Source: JANNVZ01 sp031418455
Lineage (GTDB): Bacteria; Bacteroidota; Bacteroidia; Flavobacteriales_D; Sanyastnellaceae
Reading direction: 5' to 3'
DNA: 62,403 nt
NCBI GenBank assembly: GCA_031418455.1
Contig: JANOXJ010000131.1
Coordinates: 1-62,403 of the forward strand
Numbering within the stretch: position 1 is the stretch's first letter; every line of letters starts with the position of its first letter. The notes under the pieces are model-generated. The model did no database searches. It saw nothing but the letters and a program-made list of their open reading frames with translations, and had not been told where the DNA came from. Positions 1 through 9,057 of this stretch are shown in pieces. A program made the translations under genes and the position numbers.

Positions 1-137
1 CCAATCATTTCCCAAAAGTTAACCCTTGCGGCTTGCACATACTTCATTATTTGCACGTTGTTCACATGACCTAATAAGTCCATTTCGCTCCAGTCTATTC
101 TAATGGTATGGTCTATATGTTTTTTTCTATTTGGCAA
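1..137 (-). CDS. Acyl-CoA thioesterase (4HBT / hotdog fold), 5' part only
   Basis: The gene runs off the left edge; only about 45 codons are visible. The translation contains R-I-D-W-S-E-M-D-L-L-G-H-V-N-N followed by A-A-R-V-N-F-W-E. This is the N-terminal signature of YbgC/4-hydroxybenzoyl-CoA-type thioesterases, where an acidic residue, the GHVNN turn and the ARxxF helix line the active site. These enzymes hydrolyse acyl-CoA or acyl-ACP in the cytoplasm. There is no ATG between the in-frame stop and the conserved block, so the start is probably the TTG at 135-137, preceded by an A/T-rich TAAATAAATAAAT tract. It lies 78 bp downstream of argS on the same strand, so co-transcription is possible. 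The family call is fairly secure; the start codon and exact substrate are not. Confidence 0.65.
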   Translation of the reverse strand, partial: MPNRKKHIDHTIRIDWSEMDLLGHVNNVQIMKYVQAARVNFWEMI

Positions 138-215
138 GCGATTTATTTATTTACTTGTAAAAAAATAATAATGGAGTTTATAAAGGTAACACTAAGTGAT
201 GATTTTTTTTTCTCC

Positions 216-2015
216 TTACATGCGCTCCGGCATGTCGGCTCCTAATAGTTGCATAGCTTGTTTTATTACCAAGCCAGTTTTTTGGGTTATAGCTATACGC
301 AGTTTTCTCAATTGCTCATTTTCTTCACGCAGAATTGGGTTGTCGTGGTAGAATGAGTTGAACTGCCTTGCCAGTTCGTAGCTATAGTGGGCTATGGCGG
401 CAGGGTTATAATTAATGCCAGCATCTTTTAGCACAGCAGGCCATTCATATATTTTCTTTATTACTTCCAGCTCTGCTTTGCCCACTTTGTTAGCTTCTAT
501 CTCTAGGGTAGTGGCAGCATTTTCCAATTGTCCTGCTTTGCGTAGCACTGCTACCGTGCGCACGTATGTGTATTGTATAAATGGTCCGGTGCTACCATTA
601 AAGTCTATGCTTTCCTTGGGGTTAAAGAGCATGTTTTTCTTTGGGTCTACTCTTAGCAGAAAATACTTAAGTGCGCACATGCCTACTTTTTCATATAACG
701 AATCTTTTTCGGCAGCTTCCAGGCCATCCAGCTTACCTTGTTCGGTAGCTACTTCGCAGGCCACTACTTTCATTTCATCCATTATATCATCAGCATCTAC
801 CACGGTGCCCTCGCGGCTTTTCATTTTTCCTTCGGGCAATTCTACCATGCCATAGCTAAGGTGAAAACAATTGTCTGCCTGAGCGAAACCAAGTTTTTTC
901 AGAATTTTAAATAACACTTTGAAGTGGTAGTCCTGCTCATTGCCCACAGTATATATCTGCGAGGCCAGGTCAGGATATTCGCGAAAACGAAGCACTGCGG
1001 TGCCTATGTCTTGTGTTATATACATGGCAGTGCCGTCTTTTCTTAGCAGTGCTTTTTCATCTAGTCCATCGGCTGTTAAGTCTATCCAAATAGAGCTATC
1101 ATCTTTCTGGAAAAACGCACCACTTTTCACACCTTTTTCTACTTCTTCTTTGCCCAATAAATAGGTGTCGCTTTCGTAATATAGTTTGTCAAAATTGACA
1201 CCCATTTTCTTATAGCTAACCTCAAAACCATCGTACACCCATCCATTCATGGTTTTCCAAAGGGTGTATACTTGCTCATCTCTTGCCTCCCATTTGCGCA
1301 GCATGTCCTGCGCATCTAGCATTATAGGTGCAAGTTTTGTGGCTTCTTCTTCGGTTTTGCCTTGGGCTATTAATTCTTTCTGCTGCTGTTTGTAGTGCTT
1401 GTCAAATTCTACATAATATTTTCCTACTAACTTATCGCCTTTAAGGCCGCTAAGTTGAGGTGTTTCACCGTTGCCAAATTGCTGCCATGCCACCATGCTT
1501 TTGCATATGTGTATGCCACGGTCGTTTATTATTTGCACCTTGGTTACTTTGTGTCCATTGGCCTTCAATATTTCTGCTACACTATAACCTAAAAATATAT
1601 TGCGCAAATGCCCAAGGTGCAATGGCTTGTTGGTATTGGGCGATGCATATTCTACCATTATATGCGGTGCAGTGTTGGGCTGTGCAAAACCAAAATTTTC
1701 CTGCATCAGGCATTGGTTCATAAAGCTTATCCAAAACTCTGTAGTGAGGGTAATATTCAAAAAACCTTTTACAACGTTGAATGATTGCACTTGAGGCACA
1801 TGCTGCACAAAGTAGTTGCCTATAGCTTCTCCGGTGGCCTCAGGGCCAAGTTTAGAAATTTTGGTAAGTGGAAATACAACTAAAGTAGTGTCGCCTTCAA
1901 ACTCTTTACGGGTTTGTTGTAATTGTATTTGTGCTGCATTAATGTCTGCATTAAAAAGCTCTTTGCAGGCTTGCTGTGTGGCGCTTGTAATAATATTTTC
2001 TGTGGAAAATGACAT
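216..2015 (-). CDS. argS: Arginyl-tRNA synthetase
   Basis: Class Ia aminoacyl-tRNA synthetase that charges tRNA-Arg with arginine in the cytoplasm. The HIGH motif appears as H-L-G-H in the block N-T-N-K-P-L-H-L-G-H-L-R-N around residue 135. The KMSKS loop is replaced by K-M-K-S-R-E-G-T near residue 400, as is usual in ArgS. The N-terminal Add1 tRNA-binding region and the C-terminal DALR anticodon-binding domain (ending G-A-D-M-P-E-R-M) are present, so the protein is full length at about 599 residues. I chose the ATG at 2015 (M-S-F-S-T-E-N); an in-frame ATG four codons upstream at 2027 is equally possible. The gene is followed on the same strand by the thioesterase and preceded by lysA with a 110 bp gap. 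Confidence 0.96.
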   Translation of the reverse strand: MSFSTENIITSATQQACKELFNADINAAQIQLQQTRKEFEGDTTLVVFPLTKISKLGPEATGEAIGNYFVQHVPQVQSFNVVKGFLNITLTTEFWISFMNQCLMQENFGFAQPNTAPHIMVEYASPNTNKPLHLGHLRNIFLGYSVAEILKANGHKVTKVQIINDRGIHICKSMVAWQQFGNGETPQLSGLKGDKLVGKYYVEFDKHYKQQQKELIAQGKTEEEATKLAPIMLDAQDMLRKWEARDEQVYTLWKTMNGWVYDGFEVSYKKMGVNFDKLYYESDTYLLGKEEVEKGVKSGAFFQKDDSSIWIDLTADGLDEKALLRKDGTAMYITQDIGTAVLRFREYPDLASQIYTVGNEQDYHFKVLFKILKKLGFAQADNCFHLSYGMVELPEGKMKSREGTVVDADDIMDEMKVVACEVATEQGKLDGLEAAEKDSLYEKVGMCALKYFLLRVDPKKNMLFNPKESIDFNGSTGPFIQYTYVRTVAVLRKAGQLENAATTLEIEANKVGKAELEVIKKIYEWPAVLKDAGINYNPAAIAHYSYELARQFNSFYHDNPILREENEQLRKLRIAITQKTGLVIKQAMQLLGADMPERM

Positions 2016-2125
2016 AAGTAACGGCATGTGAAAATGAGTGCGCTAATCTACGAGGGTGGCCACATAGTTGCACCCATCAGATTTACTGATGTAAAGTTGA
2101 CTTTGAAAAGTGAGGTAATAGACTA

Positions 2126-3370
2126 TTAATCTTCGTTTGGCAAGGTCATTACCTGCCCGCGCGTTAGGTCTTCTAGCGTATCGCGATGTCTTATAAGGTG
2201 CGCCTTGCCATGGTGTATCATTACCTCAGCCGGACGAAAGCGCGAATTGTAATTGCTGGCCATTGCATAGCCATAAGCCCCTGCGTTGTTAAAAGCCAAA
2301 ATATCACCTTCGCGGACTTCGTTTAATTTACGGTCCCAGCCAAATGTGTCTGTCTCGCATATGTAGCCTACCACAGTGTATATGCGTTGTATACCTGCTG
2401 TATTGCTCACGTTGGTAATGTGGTGGTAGGCGTTATATAGCATGGGCCTTATAAGGTGATTCATGCCCGCATCTAAACCCACAAACACGGTGGCTGTGGT
2501 TTGTTTTAGCACATTTACTTTGGCTAAAAAAGTACCGCACTGGCTCACCAAAAATTTGCCAGGCTCAAACCATAGCTCTAAATCACGGCCATATTCTTTG
2601 CAAAACGATTTAAACTTTTCGGTTAGGCGCTGTCCTAATTCTTCTATATCGGTTTCATAATCATCGGGCTTATAGGGCACTTTAAATCCGCTGCCAAAAT
2701 CAATAAAATCCAGGTCTTTGAAATGCTCGGTATTTTCAAAAAGAATATCTGCCGCTCTGAGAAATACATCTACATCAAGTATATCGCTTCCGGTATGCAT
2801 ATGCAGGCCGTTTACACGCATGCTCAGGCTTTTCATTATGCGCTCCACATGCCTCATTTGATGTATGGATATGCCAAACTTAGAATCAATATGTCCGGTG
2901 GAAATGTTGATATTACCTCCCGCCATTACATGCGGATTTATGCGCACGCATACAGGCACTGTATTGCCATATTCATGTCCAAATTGTTCTAGTATGGATA
3001 TATTATCTATGTTGATTTGAACACCTATTTGCACGGCTTGCCTTATTTCGTCCATACCTACACAGTTGGGTGTGTACATTATTTCATCAGGTTTAAAACC
3101 AGCCATAAGGCCCAGTTGTACCTCTTGTATAGATACAGTGTCGAGCCCTGCACCAAGGCTGCGCAGGTAGCGCATTATGTTTATATTGCTATTGGCCTTA
3201 CAGGCGTATTTTATTTTGGTTTTGGTGTTGGCAAAAGCATTGGCCAGGCGGGTGTATTGACGTTTTATTATTTCAGTATCATACACATATAGAGGTGCGC
3301 CATAGTTGCTTATAAGCTCTTGTGTTGATATGCCTCCTATGGTTGCTTGCTCATTCTTTACTTCTATCAT
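2126..3370 (-). CDS. lysA: Diaminopimelate decarboxylase
   Basis: PLP-dependent fold-type III enzyme that decarboxylates meso-diaminopimelate to L-lysine, the last step of lysine synthesis. The PLP lysine is in Y-A-C-K-A-N-S-N (about residue 58). The phosphate and substrate-binding blocks H-M-H-T-G-S-D, F-G-S-G-F-K-V-P-Y and the C-terminal C-E-T-D and G-A-Y-G-Y-A-M are all present. An open frame extends 28 codons further upstream (to 3454), but that extension lacks family similarity. The ATG at 3370 gives M-I-E-V-K-N-E and a normal length of 414 residues. It sits between argS and the 1491-residue protein, all on the minus strand. An arginine or ornithine decarboxylase of the same fold is less likely given the C-E-T-D active-site segment. 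Confidence 0.93.
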   Translation of the reverse strand: MIEVKNEQATIGGISTQELISNYGAPLYVYDTEIIKRQYTRLANAFANTKTKIKYACKANSNINIMRYLRSLGAGLDTVSIQEVQLGLMAGFKPDEIMYTPNCVGMDEIRQAVQIGVQINIDNISILEQFGHEYGNTVPVCVRINPHVMAGGNINISTGHIDSKFGISIHQMRHVERIMKSLSMRVNGLHMHTGSDILDVDVFLRAADILFENTEHFKDLDFIDFGSGFKVPYKPDDYETDIEELGQRLTEKFKSFCKEYGRDLELWFEPGKFLVSQCGTFLAKVNVLKQTTATVFVGLDAGMNHLIRPMLYNAYHHITNVSNTAGIQRIYTVVGYICETDTFGWDRKLNEVREGDILAFNNAGAYGYAMASNYNSRFRPAEVMIHHGKAHLIRHRDTLEDLTRGQVMTLPNED

Positions 3371-3491
3371 TTTATAATGTGGATTTATTCCTTTAGGTCG
3401 TTTGTCTTTCTGTTGGTGTAAAAAAAAATAGTGAGCCAATTTATGACCCACCATTTTTTAAAATTTATTTAAGCTAAAAACATTAAGCGCA

Positions 3492-6400
3492 TTAATTTAA
3501 TTCAGGAAAGCGAGCAACAAAATCATCGCGTTTCTTTTTATTTGTCACTAGCTGATAGCTGAATTTGTTTTTGCCTTCTTCAAATCTTCGCTTGTCATCT
3601 TTCACCTCTAGCAATATGGTGCTAAAGTCTTTGTCGCTGCTTATAATGTTAAGTATGCCCAGTTTGTATTCAAAGTAGTACCATGTGCCAGAGTCTAGCT
3701 CTAGGTAAATTCTTATTACATCCTGTCCATGTTTCTTTTCTATTTCTATTTTACCTTTTACATAGCGGAACAATTGTTTTTTGCCAATGCTGGCTATGCC
3801 TATAGGCCCAACACTTTGGAATGTTTCATCTGCTGCGTTCCAAAACCATTTTACATCTGCAAAGGTGAATGTCTTTTGCATCTCATCAGGCAGTCGTTTC
3901 ATTTCACCACCCAGCGCTAAGTCAGATATTATCTTGTCAGATTCTTTCTGACCTAAAAGTTCTATCAAACTTTTTTCGTATTTGGTGGTAGCTAAATCTA
4001 CCGGCTGCAGGTTAGGCCATTTTTCTATTTGCTCAGTCATGCGTTTCATGGCCGACTCTTCTATAGGGAAATTGATAAGAGTAGTAGTTTGAGAAACTAC
4101 ATCTTTGTTTGCGCTATTGTATTTCATATCGCCCACATTGGTCATCTTCATCATGCCATAATCCACGTTGAAGTTTACCTGACCGTCTCCTATTAACTCG
4201 CATGTCTCGGTATTCATCACTATCAAGTTGCCTTGTAGTTTAGGCTGCTTTATTTTTTCTTTAGAGCCTATAAGGTAGCGCCTTGTAGCTTTGTCAAAGT
4301 ATAAGAAACCGGTAGCCTCTACCAGTCCTTTGTCTTCTCCTTCGCGCTTATCGCTTAAGAAGGTTGGGTATACATCCAAAGGACTTTCGCCAGTTACCAT
4401 TAAGCCCACTCCAAGTTTTTCCATATCCATATTTCTAAGTATGGAGTCCACAGGAATATAAATTTCGTCAGGATTTATTTCCGAACGGAATTTGAAATAG
4501 GTGCGTGGCATGTTAGCGCAATTGTGCAGAATTTTCACACCACCATCAAAGGTCAGAAATTTGTTGGAGGCCTTTAGTTCAAAGCCGCCATAGTATTCAT
4601 AGTTAGCCCCAAGGAAAAAGTTTTGTTCTTGTGGAATTTTGCCTAGACCTACAGTTTGGTGGCTACTGTCAGTTTTTATGTTGTCCAGATGTATTACCTG
4701 TGAGGCTTTATTTTCATCTACAAAAGTGTAGTCTCCACTTCCATAATAGCTTTTTCTGCCTTCTATTTTCACTTCTGCATTAAACATTTTGTGGTACTGG
4801 GTAATGTAGTTGCTCAGTATTTGCGCATTTTTAAGTGGGCGCATATCTGCAAATTTTTCTATTACCACCTGTCCGCTGTCTGGAGTTATTTTAGAGTCAG
4901 CAGTTACTATGTATTGTATTTTTTGACATGTAAGCAAGCTCTTTTTCAAATCATACTTAGCCCTTGGCGCTAAGAAATTGAGCGAGTCCTGACCTTCTGC
5001 TATACTATAAAAGTTAGAGCGTTTAAACTCTTCACTCGTGTCTATTTGAATATCTTCTTTGGCAGTGCGTGAGCTGGCAAGGTCTAGCTCATCGCGGTCC
5101 ATAAACCAAGTGAACTGGTCCATGTAGCATATGTATCTGTTGGTAGGGAATTCAATTTTAGTTTCACCATCGTTACTCTTGAATAAGCCTTGTCGCTTAT
5201 CAAAATCTACGTTAGCATTTACATTGTCTGTTTTAAAAGCAAGTGCATTGTTCTCACTTTCGTCCAGACCGGCTATTTGGAATGATGATGTGTCTGCCAG
5301 AATTTTTCTGCGTGTGTAGTTAAAGTCGTCTGAAGAAAGTTTGGCTCCGCTAAATGTCATATCGCCTGTGCCACTCATGCCTTTTGGACGCAGGTGTAGA
5401 GTGCCTTCCAGAGTAGCCTCTTGTTCAAAAAAGTTGATTGGTTTTTCTAAACTTTTTATATCTAACTGGTCAAGCTTGGCAAAGAAGGTGAGTTGTGTGG
5501 TATCACATTTTGCCTTAGGCATTTCAATTTTACCGCTTTGTTCTTTGTTTACATATGATTTGGTTACACCCAGCATGGAGTCGGGTAGGTAAGTAAATTC
5601 ATCGGACGAGGCAGAGGAGGTGAGGTATTGAAAATCACCCGCGCCTTTTAATCCGCTGTAATCAAGTTTTAGATTAGCATTTACTTTGGCCTTGCCCGAG
5701 TAGGCCGATGTGCCTGCTTCTCCGGTATTACGAGTAAAACCTAGAGAATAATCTTCCATAAGCACTAGTGGCTCTTCTATATCAGGAAAAATGCCACCGC
5801 TTACAAGAGTACCTTCAAATTTCAAATCCTTTTTACTAAAGTTGTCAAGCGAGTCAATGGTAAATGGCTTTACCTGATAGTAAAAGTTATCACGTTTGTA
5901 TTGTCCTTTTTGTATTTCCGGCTTGTCCCAATACACATAGGAAGTTTTAGTACATGTAAATATGGGGTATTGCGGATATGTTTTACTGTGAAATCCACCT
6001 TTGTTAGTAGGAGAATCAACTCTTATGTTACCAGCCACATCGTTCAATACGTTTTTCAATCTTCGTTTTATAGGCTTGCCAAATTCATCGCGGCCAAGGC
6101 TTTCGTCTTCCACATATATGCGGCAAGAGTCTACTTTAACTAAGTCCAACTGAAATTTTTCGTAAGAGAATGAATACTCAGGACCAATGAACTCGAAATT
6201 TCCGGCAAACACTCTACCACCAAAAATAAAGTCCCTGTTCTTCTTTATCACCACTTCGCCATTGGTAGGTGTTATGCGCACTTGCTGCGAGTCGCTTAGC
6301 AAAAAGTTGTCTACACCTTTAAGCAGAATGTCATAGTTAAGCAAGCTTAGTTGCGCATTTTGTCCTTGTTTTACCTCACTGCTAAATTGAATTACATCAT

Positions 6401-7967
6401 AATCTCGTTTGCCAATATTGTTCTCAATGTTCCAATACAGTTTAGGCATAACCTCCACTTCGCGGGTGAGCAAATTGTATTTAATAAAGCCTTTGTTGTT
6501 AAGGTCAATTAGTTGCAGGTGCCATTGTTCCTCGCTAAATCGGTGAAATTTAGCTATGTCATATGCTGTGAATTTTTGCGTTTTTAAATGTTCTGCTACT
6601 TGCTTTATTTCAAATAGCGGATGGTTGGCCCCGAAGCCCATCATGCTCTCGTAGCGTTTCTTTTTAAAGTAAGTGTTAGATTCAAAAGCTGCATAGCGCT
6701 GCTGACTGCCTTCTATAGCGCCCATTTTTATAAGTGGGTCGTCTATGTTCCAGTACAGGGCTTCAAAATACATATCCATGTCGTGGTAAGTATTTCTAAA
6801 TGGTGCCTTGCTTATGCCTTCCTCACTTCTAAGAAGTACCAATTGTCTTTTGTCTTTATCAAACGATAGGTTTACGTCTGGGTGCGAAATAGAATCTTTT
6901 TCTATTAGAAACAGCACTGCTGAGTGGGGTGATGTTATTCGGTCAGGCTTTATATTGAACTGAAGACTGCTAACGATACAGAACTTTTTAGAGTCGCGAT
7001 AAAAAGTAAGCAATGCAGGTTCTTCTGCTGTGCCACTTCCTAAGAGCTGTGTGCCGGCCATTGTAAAACCACCGTCATAATCCACACCCTTAACTATGTT
7101 TTGAATTTGCAAGCGCTTGTAGTAAGACTCAAATTTTGGATATGATGCATTCTCTGTTGTTTTGTCGGCCAGTATTTTTTCAGTAAGCATACCTTTAAGC
7201 GGTTTGTCAAAAAACTCGTTGAAGAATGTAACAGAATCTACCTTAAATGTGGTGCCTTTCACTTTTATCTCGTACTTACCAAATTCCGCGTAGGTGCGGG
7301 CAGGGTCAAAACCGGCACGCTGCCATGTAATTTTGCCTTTGGTGCCTTGCCAGCGCTCGGTAGAGGGAAAGTAGCTGCCCGCAGTTTCATATACTACCGA
7401 GCTGTCGCCTTTGCTATAGCACTTAAGTGTAAGAGCAGGAAACTCCACACGTGGCACGGAGTCAAAAACAAATTTGTAGCCCTTGCTGCTACTTACCCAT
7501 TTGGTAGTTTCCGATTGGAAAAAAGTTTTGTCTTGAAAAAGGCCTGCAGAGGTTTCCAGATATTCGCCTGAGTAGCGCTTCATTTTCTTGTCCTCCATTA
7601 TTTTCTTTACCACAGCCTGCCACTCCATAAAGTCCAGGTCGGTTTTGCCAGCTTTGGGAAAAGCTATAATTGCTTTGAGGTAATTATGAAAATCCGGATA
7701 TGCTTTGTTCTTGTTCTTAAGCATAAGATCCAGAATTTCATAAATGGTTTGCCGTTGAGGTAAAGTGTATGCAGGTGTTTCAAACCAAATGGGTGCAAAC
7801 TGTTTTTCAATAAATTCCTGGCCCTCTTCTCTGCGTTCAGTCTTGAACATATCAGTAAGTTCGGTTATAAATTTCTCCTCCTCGCGAGTAAACTGCGTAA
7901 GTTTTTGAGCATTCAATTGAACGCAAAGGGCAATAAAAGCAATAACAGGAACTATTTTTTTCATCAT
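3492..7967 (-). CDS. Very large secreted protein of unknown family (1491 aa)
   Basis: I do not recognise a domain. The N-terminus (M-M-K-K-I-V-P-V-I-A-F-I-A-L-C-V-Q-L-N-A-Q) is a clear Sec signal peptide with cleavage after A-Q, typical of this phylum. The first 180 residues are charged and probably helical. The remainder is dominated by alternating short hydrophobic/polar strands with many G, D and N turns, for example around the G-N-F-E-F-I-G-P-E-Y-S-F-S-Y block and the G-T-L-H-L-R-P-K-G-M block. That suggests an elongated beta-rich protein resembling the general style of OstA/AsmA-like envelope proteins; this is inference only. No T9SS sorting domain is visible (it ends F-V-A-R-F-P-E-L-N), so it is more likely periplasmic or outer-membrane-associated than surface cargo. 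A second Met one codon in could be the start. It has its own promoter region facing the gene at 8158. Confidence 0.85.
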   Translation of the reverse strand: MMKKIVPVIAFIALCVQLNAQKLTQFTREEEKFITELTDMFKTERREEGQEFIEKQFAPIWFETPAYTLPQRQTIYEILDLMLKNKNKAYPDFHNYLKAIIAFPKAGKTDLDFMEWQAVVKKIMEDKKMKRYSGEYLETSAGLFQDKTFFQSETTKWVSSSKGYKFVFDSVPRVEFPALTLKCYSKGDSSVVYETAGSYFPSTERWQGTKGKITWQRAGFDPARTYAEFGKYEIKVKGTTFKVDSVTFFNEFFDKPLKGMLTEKILADKTTENASYPKFESYYKRLQIQNIVKGVDYDGGFTMAGTQLLGSGTAEEPALLTFYRDSKKFCIVSSLQFNIKPDRITSPHSAVLFLIEKDSISHPDVNLSFDKDKRQLVLLRSEEGISKAPFRNTYHDMDMYFEALYWNIDDPLIKMGAIEGSQQRYAAFESNTYFKKKRYESMMGFGANHPLFEIKQVAEHLKTQKFTAYDIAKFHRFSEEQWHLQLIDLNNKGFIKYNLLTREVEVMPKLYWNIENNIGKRDYDVIQFSSEVKQGQNAQLSLLNYDILLKGVDNFLLSDSQQVRITPTNGEVVIKKNRDFIFGGRVFAGNFEFIGPEYSFSYEKFQLDLVKVDSCRIYVEDESLGRDEFGKPIKRRLKNVLNDVAGNIRVDSPTNKGGFHSKTYPQYPIFTCTKTSYVYWDKPEIQKGQYKRDNFYYQVKPFTIDSLDNFSKKDLKFEGTLVSGGIFPDIEEPLVLMEDYSLGFTRNTGEAGTSAYSGKAKVNANLKLDYSGLKGAGDFQYLTSSASSDEFTYLPDSMLGVTKSYVNKEQSGKIEMPKAKCDTTQLTFFAKLDQLDIKSLEKPINFFEQEATLEGTLHLRPKGMSGTGDMTFSGAKLSSDDFNYTRRKILADTSSFQIAGLDESENNALAFKTDNVNANVDFDKRQGLFKSNDGETKIEFPTNRYICYMDQFTWFMDRDELDLASSRTAKEDIQIDTSEEFKRSNFYSIAEGQDSLNFLAPRAKYDLKKSLLTCQKIQYIVTADSKITPDSGQVVIEKFADMRPLKNAQILSNYITQYHKMFNAEVKIEGRKSYYGSGDYTFVDENKASQVIHLDNIKTDSSHQTVGLGKIPQEQNFFLGANYEYYGGFELKASNKFLTFDGGVKILHNCANMPRTYFKFRSEINPDEIYIPVDSILRNMDMEKLGVGLMVTGESPLDVYPTFLSDKREGEDKGLVEATGFLYFDKATRRYLIGSKEKIKQPKLQGNLIVMNTETCELIGDGQVNFNVDYGMMKMTNVGDMKYNSANKDVVSQTTTLINFPIEESAMKRMTEQIEKWPNLQPVDLATTKYEKSLIELLGQKESDKIISDLALGGEMKRLPDEMQKTFTFADVKWFWNAADETFQSVGPIGIASIGKKQLFRYVKGKIEIEKKHGQDVIRIYLELDSGTWYYFEYKLGILNIISSDKDFSTILLEVKDDKRRFEEGKNKFSYQLVTNKKKRDDFVARFPELN

Positions 7968-8157
7968 AATCTTTATAGCTAGAATGGGGCCAAAATGACC
8001 TATACAATCATAACGCTGCTTTGGAACGCAAAAAGATGGGTTATAGTTAAAGAATTACACTAGTTTTTGCACAATTGTGGCCCCCCAAAAAAATGAACTA
8101 AATGGCCAGTGGCCTGTACCATGTATTTCAGAATGTGATAATCCCAGATAAATTATA

Positions 8158-9045
8158 ATGCGCCTTTTCCTCTTTTGTTTTTTAATCATTAGCACACAAG
8201 CTTGCTTTAGCCAAAACTATGTGCTGCCAGACAGCACTTTGATGGTGCACATAACCAATAGTGTAGGCGAAAATGTAGTTGGTGCAGAATTGATAATTGA
8301 TGGCAAAGCAATGTCGGAATGCAAAGAATGCGTAAGCTTGGGCAGCCAAGAAGGATTTTATTTTCTAAAATCATCTGTTTACAAAAACAATGTTTTTCAG
8401 CAGGCACATATGGTAGTTAAACACCCAGGTTATCAATTGTACAGCGATACCATTATTCTATATTACCCCATAGTTCTGCGCAAGCCTAATGAGGGCTATT
8501 GCTATATAGGCAACAAACGGCCCATGATATATGGACCCGATATGTCCGTAGCATTTGTTGCTGAAGGTAAGACAGAGGAGCTGATGAGTGCTTTAATGGA
8601 CACACATGGCACAGTTGTAAACAGCAGCAATTATTGTGGTGATAATGAATGGAACAGAGGATTTGGACCGAATAAGTATGTTATAAAACATAATTCGCGC
8701 AGCGAGGCCATTGCATTTCAAAAGATGTATACGCTAAGCGGAACTATAGCCTTTATGACATCTGACATGAATGATGGAAGTGCATTTACCAGGGAGTTTA
8801 CAGTTCAATATTATGATGGTGAGGCGCAAGGCGGGCTTATAAAAGCGCTTCTTGAAAAATGGTTAGGCCAGGGCAAACTGGAGAGTTACAGCAGAGCGAA
8901 CGAAGCTTTTACAAGCAATCAAACATTTAGAATAAAGCTAACCGCTGAGGAGATAGTTAACGCAAACTATTACATAGAAGCCATGCAAACTACTGGAAGA
9001 GTAGCTGCATATATGGAAATTTTTGCCTTTGCTTGTCTAGATTAA
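8158..9045 (+). CDS. Secreted protein of unknown function (295 aa)
   Basis: Unrecognised. The N-terminus M-R-L-F-L-F-C-F-L-I-I-S-T-Q-A-C-F-S-Q is a signal peptide; the Cys near its end could also be a lipobox, though the flanking residues fit poorly. Residues 27-110 (V-H-I-T-N-S-V-G-E-N-V-V-G-A-E-L-I-I-D-G) look like a small beta-sandwich of the carboxypeptidase-regulatory type. The C-terminal 170 residues are mixed alpha/beta with two Cys pairs and no sorting domain. It stands alone between a divergent gene (190 bp upstream) and a convergent T9SS cargo gene (12 bp downstream). Function cannot be assigned. Confidence 0.8.
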   Translation: MRLFLFCFLIISTQACFSQNYVLPDSTLMVHITNSVGENVVGAELIIDGKAMSECKECVSLGSQEGFYFLKSSVYKNNVFQQAHMVVKHPGYQLYSDTIILYYPIVLRKPNEGYCYIGNKRPMIYGPDMSVAFVAEGKTEELMSALMDTHGTVVNSSNYCGDNEWNRGFGPNKYVIKHNSRSEAIAFQKMYTLSGTIAFMTSDMNDGSAFTREFTVQYYDGEAQGGLIKALLEKWLGQGKLESYSRANEAFTSNQTFRIKLTAEEIVNANYYIEAMQTTGRVAAYMEIFAFACLD

Positions 9046-9057
9046 GAAAATTGCAAA

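Noticed and set aside
3371..3454. 28-codon N-terminal extension of lysA
   Set aside because: Sequence is Lys/His-rich and lacks family similarity; the internal ATG gives the normal length.
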